In this document: in pieces, positions 17,147-26,072 of the stretch | Layout: the number at the start of each line of letters is the position of its first letter | How positions within the stretch are numbered: position 1 is the first letter of the stretch | Source of the DNA: JBCCAG01 sp050331115 | GTDB lineage: Bacteria; Cyanobacteriota; Cyanobacteriia; CAKZMO01 | NCBI GenBank assembly: GCA_050331115.1 | Contig: JBHJHD010000085.1 | Location: 1-64,000 of the forward strand | DNA: 64,000 nt | Reading direction: 5' to 3' | Notes under the pieces: generated by a model | What the model saw: only the letters and a program-made list of their open reading frames with translations | Database searches by the model: none | Told to the model about the DNA's origin: nothing | Translations under genes and position numbers: made by a program

Positions 17147-17938
17147 CTACTCAGCCAGATCTCCAAACACCGCCTGCGCCAGGTCAGCGTTATCCTTCTG
17201 AGACGGATGGAAATCAGCTCGACAATATGCTCCAAAATTCTCGCAGACCTCAAACAAAAACCCCTCAATCCAAAAAAGCCGCACCGCATCGGCCCAAATC
17301 GATCGCCTCACCAGTAGGCCATCTTGCCACAGAAGAATTCCTGTACCAAAAGCGATCGCCGCGACTACATAAATATGGCTGATCACTAGCCCCAAAATGC
17401 GAGCGAGATAGCCTACTTTCAAGCTTGTTATCGCGTCGTAGACCACAGTTTTATGCTCAATCTCTTCTGCAGCGTGCCACTCAAATAGCTGCTTGAGCTT
17501 GGGCTCAGCCCCGCTAAAAATATCGTGCCTCAAACCAAAGTCAGAGATACACTCCGTCAGGTGCTCTAAGCCAGCCAAAATAGCGCAGTTGAATGCTGGA
17601 GTAAAACAGGCTTCAAATCGGCGCAGCACAGACTCTATAGCTCGAACGTACCCGCCTGTGGCATAACCCTGCTGCCTAAGGTTGTCCCAAAATGCGGCAT
17701 GTGCCGCAGCGTGCTGACCTTCCTGCCCCACAAAATTGATAACGTCTTGCTCGACGCCAGTATCACTAAGCCGACAGAGCGATCGCTTCAGTACGCGAAT
17801 TGCCCACCGTTCAGTCAGCGGAAGCGCTAGGGTGAAACTGTTCATCAGGTGGGTGCGGAAAGGACTGCCGCTCAGCCAGTAGCGCTGGATACTTGCCGGA
17901 AACTGAAACGCGATACGGCGAACCGTAATTGAGGTCAT
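17147..17938 (-). CDS. Predicted metal-dependent hydrolase (PF10118 family)
   Basis: 263 residues, the usual family length. It is a helical, ferritin-like protein with the putative metal ligands in FVGQEGQHAAAH (residues ~70-80) and WHAAEEIEHK (~155-165), i.e. paired E-x-x-H motifs, and a hydrophobic stretch at ARILGLVISHIYVVAAIAFG. The family is annotated as a predicted metal-dependent hydrolase on thin evidence; a di-iron oxidase-like activity is as plausible. It is divergent from the SMP-30 gene with a ~145-bp spacer. The start ATG at 17938 is the first in frame. Confidence 0.8.
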   Translation of the reverse strand: MTSITVRRIAFQFPASIQRYWLSGSPFRTHLMNSFTLALPLTERWAIRVLKRSLCRLSDTGVEQDVINFVGQEGQHAAAHAAFWDNLRQQGYATGGYVRAIESVLRRFEACFTPAFNCAILAGLEHLTECISDFGLRHDIFSGAEPKLKQLFEWHAAEEIEHKTVVYDAITSLKVGYLARILGLVISHIYVVAAIAFGTGILLWQDGLLVRRSIWADAVRLFWIEGFLFEVCENFGAYCRADFHPSQKDNADLAQAVFGDLAE

Positions 17939-18082
17939 GCTTCACCAACCTTCGGTAGGCGATCGCCTATCCGCTTCTTGTCACCAATTGATTTTCTCCG
18001 CCTGTCCCGATACAGTAAAGGCGGTTTATTCAGCCGAGCTATTACATCAGTCGTTCAGGCGCTGCGACGCGGCAGGTTTCCC

Positions 18083-19063
18083 ATGTCTGATACCGTCATC
18101 GGCTACAACCCCAGAATATACGACCTTGTTTCCCCGGACGCTGTTCTAGAGCAGCTCGCTGGCGGCGCAAAGCACAGCGAAGGGCCTATCTATCTTCCCC
18201 AGGAAGACAGCGTCGTTTGGAGCGATGTAAGCGGCAACCGCCTGTTTCGCTGGAGCGCAGCAGACGGGGTGAGCGTCATTCGCGAGCCCTCCCAGTACCA
18301 AAACGGCAACGCCCTCGACTCAGAAGGTCGCATCGTTGCCTGCTCCCACGGTCAGCGGGCCATTATCCGGCGAGAACAACGCTCCGATGAAGCCAGCGGC
18401 GAGTGGCGGGTGCTCTGCGGAGGCTACCACGGCAAGCGCCTCAACAGCCCCAACGACCTGGTGGTCAAAAGCGACGGCAGCATCTGGTTCACCGACCCCC
18501 CGTTCGGGCTGACGCAGCCGGAGGAGGGCTGCGGCGGGGAGCAAGAACAGGCGGGCAGCTTTGTCTTTCGCTTTGACCCCAGCGCGGGAGCAGTGGGAGC
18601 CGGCGAAGCGAGTGCGGCGGGCTCAGCCTCCCCAGAGATAGACCCTTCCCAAGGTGCCATCACTCCCGTCGTCGCAGAAATGGAGCGCCCTAATGGGCTG
18701 GCCTTCAGCCCAGACGAGCGTATCCTGTACGTTTCCGATACTTCTCAGGTAGACTACCCCCAAGGTCACCACACCATCCGCGCCTACGACATCGTAGATA
18801 GCCCCATGGGCCAAGTCGAGGCCGCCAACAGCCGGGTGTTTGCCGTCATCGGGCCAGGGCAGCCGGACGGGCTGACGGTGGACCGTCACGGCAACGTTTT
18901 CACCAGCTCTGCCGATAGCGTCCAGGTCTACGCCCCCGACGGCACCCGCCTCGGTAAGATTTTAGTCCCCGAGGTCTGCACCAACGTCACCTTTGGCGGC
19001 CTGGACGGCAAGCGACTGTTTATCACCGCTGGGACATCGCTCTACGCAATTACCGTGCTTTAA
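18083..19063 (+). CDS. SMP-30/gluconolactonase family protein
   Basis: 326 residues from ATG 18083 (MSDTVIGYNPR); an upstream in-frame TTG at 17978 is unlikely. Six-bladed propeller with family signatures: HSEGPIYLPQ (metal Glu), NGNALDSEGRIVACSHG, RLNSPNDLVVKSDGSIWFTDPP (metal Asn/Asp) and RPNGLAFSPDERILYVSD. It would hydrolyse a sugar lactone using a divalent metal. A Gly/Ala/Glu-rich insertion lies at about residues 165-185. It leads a likely operon with the DoxX and GMC-oxidoreductase genes, so it may open the lactone made by the GMC enzyme (inference). Confidence 0.88.
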   Translation: MSDTVIGYNPRIYDLVSPDAVLEQLAGGAKHSEGPIYLPQEDSVVWSDVSGNRLFRWSAADGVSVIREPSQYQNGNALDSEGRIVACSHGQRAIIRREQRSDEASGEWRVLCGGYHGKRLNSPNDLVVKSDGSIWFTDPPFGLTQPEEGCGGEQEQAGSFVFRFDPSAGAVGAGEASAAGSASPEIDPSQGAITPVVAEMERPNGLAFSPDERILYVSDTSQVDYPQGHHTIRAYDIVDSPMGQVEAANSRVFAVIGPGQPDGLTVDRHGNVFTSSADSVQVYAPDGTRLGKILVPEVCTNVTFGGLDGKRLFITAGTSLYAITVL

Positions 19064-19118
19064 TCTAGCTGTGCTTTGATTGAGCTGTTCAATTTCTTTA
19101 TACCCAATAGCGATCGCT

Positions 19119-19619
19119 ATGCTAGATTTCATCGCTCCCGCTCTAGAGCTGATTGCGTCTCTTTACGCGACTCCCGTCGGCATTCAAGGCTGGACGTTGC
19201 TGGCTCTGCGCGTGGGGCTGGGCGTGCTGTTCGTGCTGCACGGCTATCCTAAGCTGACCCATCTACAGACGTGGTCCAGCCACCTAAAGATGCCTATTTA
19301 TCTATGTGCCCTGTCGGCTAGCTCCATGTTTTTGGGCGGATTCTGCCTAATTTTAGGCTTGCTCACGCCGCTGGCCTGCTTGACTATTTTGGGCTCCATG
19401 GCCTTTGCCCTATACCTTGAAGTTGTGGGCGGCATGCCGCTAGTGGCCAGCGATCCCTACCTAATCCCAGAGGGGGAATACGAGGGACCCAATGGCAAAG
19501 GGGAGCCGCCCAGCCAGGAAAAGGCGCTGGTCTACAACCTGATGCTGCTGGTGCTGCTGGCCTTTGGTCCGGGGGGATTCTCCCTCGATGCCTGGCTGCT
19601 AAGTCTGCTGACCCGATAG
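19119..19619 (+). CDS. DoxX-family membrane protein
   Basis: 166 residues from ATG 19119; the open frame extends to 19080. DoxX marks: ALRVGLGVLFVLHGYPKL in the first membrane helix, then three more hydrophobic helices (ASSMFLGGFCLILGLLTPLA, LTILGSMAFALYLEVVGG, YNLMLLVLLAFGPGGFSLDA). A hydrophilic loop of ~35 residues precedes the last helix. DoxX proteins are often linked to quinone-dependent oxidoreductases, and here the gene lies between an SMP-30 lactonase and a GMC oxidoreductase. Confidence 0.85.
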   Translation: MLDFIAPALELIASLYATPVGIQGWTLLALRVGLGVLFVLHGYPKLTHLQTWSSHLKMPIYLCALSASSMFLGGFCLILGLLTPLACLTILGSMAFALYLEVVGGMPLVASDPYLIPEGEYEGPNGKGEPPSQEKALVYNLMLLVLLAFGPGGFSLDAWLLSLLTR

Positions 19620-19661
19620 TTTTTACGCCCCGATAGTTTTTACGCCCCGATAATCTGTACG
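19611..19661. repeat. Three tandem copies of a 17-bp repeat
   Basis: The unit ccccgatagtttttacg occurs three times head to tail: first copy with one mismatch, second exact, third degenerate as ccccgataatctgtacg. The first copy includes the stop codon of the DoxX gene, so the array probably arose by slippage at its 3' end. Confidence 0.85.
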
Positions 19662-19688
19662 CCACAAAAATTTGTAGCTATAAACGCC

Positions 19689-21257
19689 ATGACAAACCCC
19701 GATCGCTACGACGTCATCATTATCGGTACTGGGGCCGGGGGCGGTACGGTGGCCCACGCCCTGGCCCCCACCGGAAAGCAGATTTTGGTTTTGGAGCGGG
19801 GGGAGTTCTTGCCGCGCGAGAAGGAGAACTGGTCACCGAAAGAGGTCTACCAAAAGCAGCGCTACTACACCGACGAAGCGTGGTGCGATAAGGACGGCAA
19901 GCCGCTGCACCCGCAAACCTGCTATTGGGTAGGCGGCAACACTAAGGTCTACGGTGCGGCGCTGCTGCCCCTGCGGGAGCGCGACTTTGAGCAGGTGGCG
20001 CACAAGGGCGGCACCTCTCCTGCCTGGCCCCTAAGCTACGCTGACTTTGCCCCCTACTACGCCCAGGCCGAGCTTCTATTCAGCGTCCACGGCCAAGAAG
20101 GTGAAGACCCCACTGAGCCCGCCCGCGCGGCCTACCCCTACCCGCCCTTGCGCCACGAGCCCGACATGGAGCCCATCGTAGAAGGGCTGCAGCAGCTCGG
20201 CCACGCGCCCTTTCACCTGCCTGTGGGGCTGCGGCTCAACGAGGTGGATAAGACCCTGTGGGACTGTATCCGCTGCGACACCTGCGACGGGTTCCCTTGC
20301 CTGGTAGGCGGCAAGGCCGACGCCGACGTCAACTGCATCCAGCCCGTGCGGCACAAGTCTAACGTGACGCTCATGACGGGCGCAATGGTGACGCGGCTGC
20401 ACACCAGCGCCTCAGGGCGGGAGGTGTTGACGGTGGAGGTCAGCGTCGGCCAGGATGTTCGCCAGCTCTCGGCAGATCTGGTGGTGGTAGCCTGTGGGGC
20501 CATCAACTCGGCAGCCCTACTGCTGCGCTCGGCAAACGACGCCCACCCCAACGGACTGGCCAACCGCTCTGACCAGGTGGGACGCCACTTTATGAAGCAC
20601 CTGGCTACCACTATCGTCTCGTTAAGCGATCGCCCCAATCGCGCCACCTACCAAAAGACCATCGGCATCAACGACTTCTACTGGGGCGAGGAGGACTTCC
20701 CCTACCCCATGGGCATGGTGCAGAACACCGGCAACGTCAAGGCAGACATGATCCCACCAGAAGCGCCCGCGGCTCTGGCCCCCTTCGTCAAGTTTGCGCC
20801 GGAGCGCGCGCTAGATCTGACGGCTCAGCATACGGTGGGCTGGTGGCTGCAGACCGAGGATCTGCCTGACCCCAACAACCGCGTGCGCTGGACCGGCGAG
20901 AAGGTGTGCTTGGACTACACCCCCAACAACCTAGAAGCCCGCGATCGCCTCGTGCACCGCTGGACCGAAACCCTAAAGGCGGTTAACCGCTCCACCAAGC
21001 ACGTCGTGCCCTTCGGCATCTACCCCCGCAGCTACGTGCCCCTGCCGGCGGTGGGCCACCAGTGCGGCACCTGCCGCTTTGGTGAAGATCCAGAGACCTC
21101 GGTGCTGGACGTCAACTGCCGTGCCCACGATGTGGATAACCTGTACGTGGTTGACGGCAGCTTCTTCCCCTCTAGCTCCGCCGTCAACCCAACGCTGACC
21201 ATTGTGGCCAACGCGCTGCGGGTAGCAGACCACCTGAAGACGCGGCTGGGCGTATAG
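19689..21257 (+). CDS. GMC-family FAD-dependent oxidoreductase
   Basis: 522 residues. The Rossmann FAD motif DVIIIGTGAGGGTVAHAL is at the N-terminus. The CYWVGGNTKVYGAALL region follows, and the C-terminal GMC domain has HQCGTCRFGEDP and NLYVVDGSFFPSSSAVNP, including the catalytic His neighbourhood. A cysteine group at about residues 195-220 (CIRCDTCDGFPC, then NC) is typical of the choline-dehydrogenase-like bacterial branch. The substrate is probably a sugar or alcohol. It is the third gene after SMP-30 and DoxX. The convergent racemase gene ends only 4 bp away. Confidence 0.9.
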   Translation: MTNPDRYDVIIIGTGAGGGTVAHALAPTGKQILVLERGEFLPREKENWSPKEVYQKQRYYTDEAWCDKDGKPLHPQTCYWVGGNTKVYGAALLPLRERDFEQVAHKGGTSPAWPLSYADFAPYYAQAELLFSVHGQEGEDPTEPARAAYPYPPLRHEPDMEPIVEGLQQLGHAPFHLPVGLRLNEVDKTLWDCIRCDTCDGFPCLVGGKADADVNCIQPVRHKSNVTLMTGAMVTRLHTSASGREVLTVEVSVGQDVRQLSADLVVVACGAINSAALLLRSANDAHPNGLANRSDQVGRHFMKHLATTIVSLSDRPNRATYQKTIGINDFYWGEEDFPYPMGMVQNTGNVKADMIPPEAPAALAPFVKFAPERALDLTAQHTVGWWLQTEDLPDPNNRVRWTGEKVCLDYTPNNLEARDRLVHRWTETLKAVNRSTKHVVPFGIYPRSYVPLPAVGHQCGTCRFGEDPETSVLDVNCRAHDVDNLYVVDGSFFPSSSAVNPTLTIVANALRVADHLKTRLGV

Positions 21258-21261
21258 GGCG

Positions 21262-21951
21262 CTACGCCAGGGCCATGGCCACCGCCGCCTCAGCGTGAAT
21301 CGCCGTCGTGTCGAACAGCGGCACCGCCACATGGGACTGCTGCACCAGCGTTCCAATTTCCGTACAGCCGGCGATCGCCCCCTGAGCGCCCTGGGTTCTC
21401 AGCGCCTCAATGATTCGTAGATACGTCTGCCGCGATTCGGTCTTGACCTCGCCCAAGCACAGCTCTTCGTAGATGACGCGGTGAACAATGCGGCGATCGT
21501 CCTCAGGCGGGATGATGACCTCAATGCCGTAGCGGTCAAAGCGCCCCCTGTAGAAATCTTGCTCCATGGTGAACCGCGTGCCCAGCAGCCCGACCCGCTG
21601 CAGCCCCGCCTGGCGGACGCGATCGGCGGTGGCGTCTGCAATGTGCAGAATCGGAATATCGATGCTGCCCCCAATCTGCGGGGCAACTTTATGCATGGTG
21701 TTGGTGCAGATCAGCAAAAAATCGGCGCCGGCCGCCGCCACCCGCTGAGCGGCCTGGGCAAGCACCACGCCCGCCTGCGCCCAGTCGCCCCGATGCTGCA
21801 GCGCCTCAATACCCTGAAAGTCAACGCTCACTAGGGCAATCTGGGCCGAGTGCAGGCCGCCGAGACGTCGCTTAACGCCCTGATTGATCAGCCGATAGTA
21901 CAGCTCGGTACTCTCCCAACTCATGCCGCCCAGCAGGCCAATTGTTTTCAT
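21262..21951 (-). CDS. Aspartate/glutamate racemase family protein
   Basis: 230 residues from ATG 21951 (MKTIGLLGGMSWEST); the frame is open to 22014 but homologues begin at this Met. PLP-independent two-cysteine racemase: CTNTMHK holds the first catalytic Cys and GCTEIG the second. The GGMSWEST and YYRLIN start is that of the YgeA-like broad-specificity group. It interconverts D- and L-amino acids, probably Asp/Glu or related residues. Confidence 0.88.
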   Translation of the reverse strand: MKTIGLLGGMSWESTELYYRLINQGVKRRLGGLHSAQIALVSVDFQGIEALQHRGDWAQAGVVLAQAAQRVAAAGADFLLICTNTMHKVAPQIGGSIDIPILHIADATADRVRQAGLQRVGLLGTRFTMEQDFYRGRFDRYGIEVIIPPEDDRRIVHRVIYEELCLGEVKTESRQTYLRIIEALRTQGAQGAIAGCTEIGTLVQQSHVAVPLFDTTAIHAEAAVAMALA

Positions 21952-22235
21952 AAGCTTTTGTTCGAGTCGCGACGTAGCCCTAAAATACTTGCGCTGGGGT
22001 AGAGATATCCTCACCCAAGATAGGCATCCACTATTCTAGGTAAGCCAGCGGTCCCCTTGGTCCTCTCAAGAATAGAGGCGATCGCGCCCCATCAACCCAT
22101 CATAGAGCCCTTACAGCGCTAACCGTACTGCACTTATATAAAGGGGTCTTCCGCTTTATCGACGTTTCGCGCCATACTGGCTGTATATATACCCTGCGTA
22201 TCTATACATACCGATTTCCCCAACGGGACGCAATC

Positions 22236-23312
22236 ATGATTGACATCATTATCGTACTGGCATTTGTCTTTGCCGGAGCCGGCATCGGCTACTACAGCGT
22301 TGACCTGCTGCCCAGCGAAACCCTAGCGCAAGTGAGCAGCATCGAGGGGTTAAGCACCGTTTTGGCGGCGTTCGGCGCACTCATTGGCACCGGCGTCGGC
22401 CTTACCGCCCAAACGGCATATCACCGGCTGCAGCGCGGACTGCGGGATATGCCCGTAGATATGCTGCTGAGCCGTGCAGTAGGGCTCATCTTAGGGCTGC
22501 TAGTGGCCAACCTACTGCTTGCACCGCTGTTTCTGCTGCCAATTCCAGAGGACTTCGTGTTCATTAAGCCGCTGACCGCCGTAGTCGGTAGCGTTATGTT
22601 CTCCGTCTCCGGCATGAGCCTCGCCGATATCCACGGGCGCACGCTGCTGCGGCTGATCAACCCCAACAGCGTTGAAACCCTACTGGTGGCCGAGGGTACC
22701 CTCAAGGCCTCCTCCGCTAAAATTCTAGACACCAGCAGCATTATCGACGGTCGGGTCAGCGATCTACTCAATACCGGCTTTTTAGAGGGTCAGCTCCTTG
22801 TGCCTCAGTTTGTGCTCCAAGAGCTGCAGCAGGTGGCCGACGCATCAAACGACCAAAAGCGCGTCCGGGGTCGCCGGGGACTAGACGTGCTGCAGCAGAT
22901 GCAGGCCAGCTACCCAGAGCGCATCTCAATTCACCCGGCGGACTACGACGACATCCCCACCGTAGACGCTAAGCTGGTGCGCCTAGGGCAGGAAATTAAC
23001 GGTATGCTGCTGACCACAGACTACAACCTAAACAAAGTCGCCAGCCTGCAGCAGGTAACCGTCCTCAACATCAACGATTTGGCGCAGTCCCTGCGGCCTA
23101 ACTATCTGCCGGGCGACAGCCTCAATCTGAAAATCTTGAAGCAGGGCAAGGAGCCCGCCCAAGGCGTAGGCTACCTAGACGACGGCACTATGGTCGTCGT
23201 CGACGAGGGCAGCAGCTACCTCGGGGATGACCTCTCAGTGGTGGTGACCGGGGCCCTGCAGACCTCGGCAGGGCGAATGATCTTTGCAAAGCCTGAGACC
23301 GTCACAGCCTGA
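22236..23312 (+). CDS. PIN-TRAM domain membrane protein (YacL-like)
   Basis: 358 residues. An N-terminal membrane part with about four hydrophobic segments (residues ~3-125: IIIVLAFVFAGAGIGYY, LLANLLLAP-like, AVVGSVMFSVSG) is followed by a PIN nuclease domain with acidic residues in ILDTSSIIDGR, LQELQQVADAS and LTTDYNLNKVA, and a C-terminal TRAM RNA-binding domain (GYLDDGTMVVVDEG). Same architecture as Bacillus YacL and its cyanobacterial homologues; presumably an RNase at the membrane. The next gene starts 2 bp after its stop. Confidence 0.88.
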   Translation: MIDIIIVLAFVFAGAGIGYYSVDLLPSETLAQVSSIEGLSTVLAAFGALIGTGVGLTAQTAYHRLQRGLRDMPVDMLLSRAVGLILGLLVANLLLAPLFLLPIPEDFVFIKPLTAVVGSVMFSVSGMSLADIHGRTLLRLINPNSVETLLVAEGTLKASSAKILDTSSIIDGRVSDLLNTGFLEGQLLVPQFVLQELQQVADASNDQKRVRGRRGLDVLQQMQASYPERISIHPADYDDIPTVDAKLVRLGQEINGMLLTTDYNLNKVASLQQVTVLNINDLAQSLRPNYLPGDSLNLKILKQGKEPAQGVGYLDDGTMVVVDEGSSYLGDDLSVVVTGALQTSAGRMIFAKPETVTA

Positions 23313-23313
23313 A

Positions 23314-23592
23314 ATGGGTCGCAGTCGTCGGGAGCGGCAAAAAGCCTGCGATCGCTGCGGCGATAGCGCTGCAGTACTCTATCGGATTCGTACGGGTGAG
23401 CCCATTGGTGATGAGTCCCCCAATAATGCCTCCCCCAGTGACAAGCCAGCCAGTGACAAGCCAGCCAGTGACAAGCCCCCCAGCGGCGACCCGACCGCCT
23501 GGCGTTTTTTGTGCGATCGCTGCCTGCCCAGCGCCCAAGCCGCGCCGGGCTACGTCTACGGCGGCACCTGGAAGGCGCAAAAATCGGGCTAG
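23314..23592 (+). CDS. Small zinc-ribbon-like hypothetical protein
   Basis: 92 residues from ATG 23314, coupled to the PIN-TRAM gene (stop at 23312). Two CxxC knuckles, CDRCGDS near residue 13 and CDRCLPS near residue 68, suggest a zinc ribbon. Between them lies a low-complexity SDKPA repeat region encoded by three 15-bp tandem repeats. A nucleic-acid or protein adaptor role is possible; no family recognised. Confidence 0.65.
   Translation: MGRSRRERQKACDRCGDSAAVLYRIRTGEPIGDESPNNASPSDKPASDKPASDKPPSGDPTAWRFLCDRCLPSAQAAPGYVYGGTWKAQKSG
23436..23480 (+). repeat. Three 15-bp tandem repeats inside a coding region
   Basis: Unit cagtgacaagccagc, three copies, the last ending ccccc. It encodes the SDKPA repeats that separate the two CxxC knuckles of the small zinc-ribbon protein, and is a likely length-variable spacer. 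Confidence 0.85.
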
Positions 23593-23597
23593 GAGAC

Positions 23598-24248
23598 CTA
23601 CGGGGCCGAGCCGCGAATCTGTTCGATGACGGTCTCAACGAGCTTAATGCCCCCGATCAAATAGGCCGTGACCAGGGCAGCCGAGACGATACCGGCGATC
23701 GCGCAGACGGTGAGCCCGGCTAAGCCCACTAGGCCATCGTCTTCAATCAGGCTGAACCCGACGATAAACACGCCAATCGCCGGAAACGTGTTAGTGAGCG
23801 GCAGCGGAATCATCATAGAAATACCCATGAGGGCGATCGCAATCCCCAGGGCGGCGCGGCCAGCTGGACTGGTGCAGATTGCGCTCATGCGGGGCCGAGA
23901 CAGGGCCTCTAGCCGCTTAAGCCAGGGCAGCCCAGCGGAGAGGATGCGCTGAGTTTGCTTGAGGCCGATGTGCCGACCGCGTATCCATTCAGGGAACCAG
24001 GGGTTTTGCCGACCCACCGCGAGCTGCAGCGCCAGCAGCACGATTAAAATTCCGAACGGTATAGAATAGCCCGGGGCCGGAACCGGGAGCGCAGAAGGCA
24101 GCGCCAGCAAGACCAGCAAAAAGCCAAAGACGCGCTCGCCCGCCAGCTCTAGAATGTGGTGAAGCCTAACGTCGGCTGGGGGCTCCTCTTCAAAGAAATA
24201 GCGGTGTAAATCAGCGGAAAATCGTGCCACTCGTGCTCCTCGTCTCAC
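23598..24248 (-). CDS. ExoD-family exopolysaccharide synthesis protein
   Basis: 216 residues. ExoD marks are the N-terminal LHHILELAGERVFGFLLVLLALPSALPVP, the GYSIPFGILIVLLALQL segment and IPLPLTNTFPAIGVFIVGFSLIEDDG. Four or five membrane helices. ExoD in rhizobia affects exopolysaccharide production and alkaline sensitivity; the biochemical role is unknown. Convergent with the zinc-ribbon gene, 5 bp apart. Confidence 0.88.
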   Translation of the reverse strand: MRRGARVARFSADLHRYFFEEEPPADVRLHHILELAGERVFGFLLVLLALPSALPVPAPGYSIPFGILIVLLALQLAVGRQNPWFPEWIRGRHIGLKQTQRILSAGLPWLKRLEALSRPRMSAICTSPAGRAALGIAIALMGISMMIPLPLTNTFPAIGVFIVGFSLIEDDGLVGLAGLTVCAIAGIVSAALVTAYLIGGIKLVETVIEQIRGSAP

Positions 24249-24406
24249 TTAACGCCAACAGCGCAGCTTTGTATAGGCTTACCCAGACAGCGCTGTCCTC
24301 TATGATGGCCCAGCCGGTAGGGTTTCTCATTAAGTTTTAGTGACGCTAGTCGCCGAAAGTTAATGGGTTTGTTAAAGTCGCTAGCGGTGTGACAATCCAG
24401 GGAAGA

Positions 24407-25015
24407 TTAGCCCAGTCGCCCTAGAGCTTCGTCAGCCGACGCTTTGATATGCTGCCGCTGCTCCTCATCGTAGCCCCACCGGGTCAAGAAAGCTTCGAAA
24501 GTGCCGTCAGCGCTAGCAGCGCTGTCTCGTAGCGCCATCAGCGACTGGGCTAAAGCGGGCATCTGTAGTGCCTCAATCAGATCTAGCGTCCGCGATCGCA
24601 CCTGCGCGGACTGCTGAGCCATAGCGTCGCTGCCCTGGCGGCGGTGGGTCAGCGCCATGGCGGTTGACATGGCTAGATTTTTAGTCAGCAGATCTGTGGT
24701 TTGCTCAGGCGCGCGCTTGAGGCCTGTCACCACTGCTGGATGGGGCGGGCTAGGGGGCGGCTGGTCGCCGGTCAAGTAGGCGACAAAGAACCCGCGAGCC
24801 CCAGGTTTGCTTTGAACTAGGGCTGAGACCGCCTGGGCGATCGCCTGCTCTTCTGCAGCCTGCTCCTGCATAGCGTCTGCGTTGGTCACAGCCGCATCCC
24901 CTACTGACACATCCCCTACTGACGCACTAGCGCAGAGATGATGCAGCAGCTGCTGAGTTAGCTCAATCGAGGCGTTGAACGAGACGTCTGGAGGAATACT
25001 AGGAAGCTGTATCAC
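24407..25015 (-). CDS. Hypothetical protein with helical C-terminus
   Basis: 202 residues, mostly helical, Ala/Gln/Asp-rich, with a Pro-rich tract at DQPPPSPPHP in the middle. A Ser/Val/Gly/Asp repeat (VGDVSVGDAAV, about residues 33-43) reflects a short DNA duplication. No membrane segment and no motif I recognise; similar length-conserved proteins seem to occur in cyanobacteria. Same strand as the small gene at 25051, 35 bp apart, so perhaps cotranscribed. Confidence 0.6.
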   Translation of the reverse strand: MIQLPSIPPDVSFNASIELTQQLLHHLCASASVGDVSVGDAAVTNADAMQEQAAEEQAIAQAVSALVQSKPGARGFFVAYLTGDQPPPSPPHPAVVTGLKRAPEQTTDLLTKNLAMSTAMALTHRRQGSDAMAQQSAQVRSRTLDLIEALQMPALAQSLMALRDSAASADGTFEAFLTRWGYDEEQRQHIKASADEALGRLG

Positions 25016-25050
25016 AACAATCTATAGCTAGAGCAGAGACAGCTTTAAGT

Positions 25051-25263
25051 CTAAGCTTTTCCTGCGGCAACCGGACGCCTTCGAGGATGAGCTGGCGTCG
25101 AATCTTGAGAATGGAGAGCTGAGGTGGTGTAGTTCATCGTCGGTGAGTATGCCTGGTCAGCGAGAGCAGGCCTGGAGTGGACCACAACCCATCGTCCTGT
25201 GTGGGGATCACGATAGGTCGTAAACGGGTTGGGCTTTAGATACCGCTGGGGGGACCGAAACAT
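25051..25263 (-). CDS. Small conserved cyanobacterial protein
   Basis: 70 residues. The N-terminal half, RYLKPNPFTTYRDPHTGRWV, is a pattern I have seen in short cyanobacterial hypothetical proteins. The C-terminal half is low in complexity and basic. It starts at ATG 25263 and lies upstream of the 202-residue hypothetical gene. No function can be proposed. Confidence 0.55.
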   Translation of the reverse strand: MFRSPQRYLKPNPFTTYRDPHTGRWVVVHSRPALADQAYSPTMNYTTSALHSQDSTPAHPRRRPVAAGKA

Positions 25264-26072
25264 GATGCACTCCTACTACTGTTTGAAAACACCTTGATCG
25301 ATTGACTCGTCCACACCGACTCGCTCGTATTAGCCCGCTTGTACTAGCCTATTCGTATCTGCATTGACGGTTAGTCGGAAGTGGGGCATCCCTAATGAAA
25401 TCCGATGTCTACCCTCAGGCCCCATAGAAATAAATTTAGGGACACCATGATTATACAGATTAGTGCAAACGCCTGTGCGGGTTTAGTCTCTCGATATACT
25501 GATTTGATCAATTTACCCATTCGCACAGGCCAACTCACAAAAGGCGGAGCGCGCAATCAGCACGAGCGGCGCAGAAATAGCGCTATGGGTGGGGCCTTAT
25601 TGCTATAGCCCTAGGGTAAAGACGCTGAATGAGGCAATACCGCCTCAGGATGACGAAGATTATTTAAAATCTTATGAGCGCCTGAAGAAGTTAGGCGGGT
25701 GGCAGGGTCCAGTTTTATGGTTTTGGAGTAACCGGCTGCAGGATACAGCACATTTGTGGGATCACGATCAATTCTCTGCCCGGTACAGCTGATTTTCGAG
25801 AATTGGCCTTTTCGCTGTGCTGCAGTTGTTGACGGACTGCAAACTTGGTGCTGCGAGCCGCGAAATTTAGGCTATTCTTAACTACACTCCATCAAAGTTT
25901 AATGGCCCGCACTGACCTAAATTCTATTGCTGCATTTAAACCAGCCTGTGTCGCCCTGCTTTTCTCCAAGCGGACGCTTTTGAGCAGCCATTGAAGGCCA
26001 TCGACGGGTTATCCGCAGCGCAGGTTACGCTCTGCAAGCTGTCACGCTCCGCAATCTATAGAACCGTAGTCA
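25264..26072. other. 800-bp spacer before the HetZ-related gene
   Basis: No gene is supported. Two open frames on the plus strand (25405-25608 and, from GTG, 25589-25792) could be a broken small gene; the second has protein-like text (DYLKSYERLKKLGGWQGP) but no family. An inverted repeat pairs GCCTGTGCG at 25471-25479 with CGCACAGGC at 25522-25530. The rest is AT-richer spacer. Confidence 0.45.

Noticed and set aside
17050..17382. 110-codon frame on the plus strand
   Set aside because: It lies antisense to the PF10118 gene and shows only reverse-strand composition.
25405..25792. Two overlapping small open frames before the HetZ-related gene
   Set aside because: No family similarity. The second frame reads somewhat protein-like, but without homologues I leave it in the spacer note.
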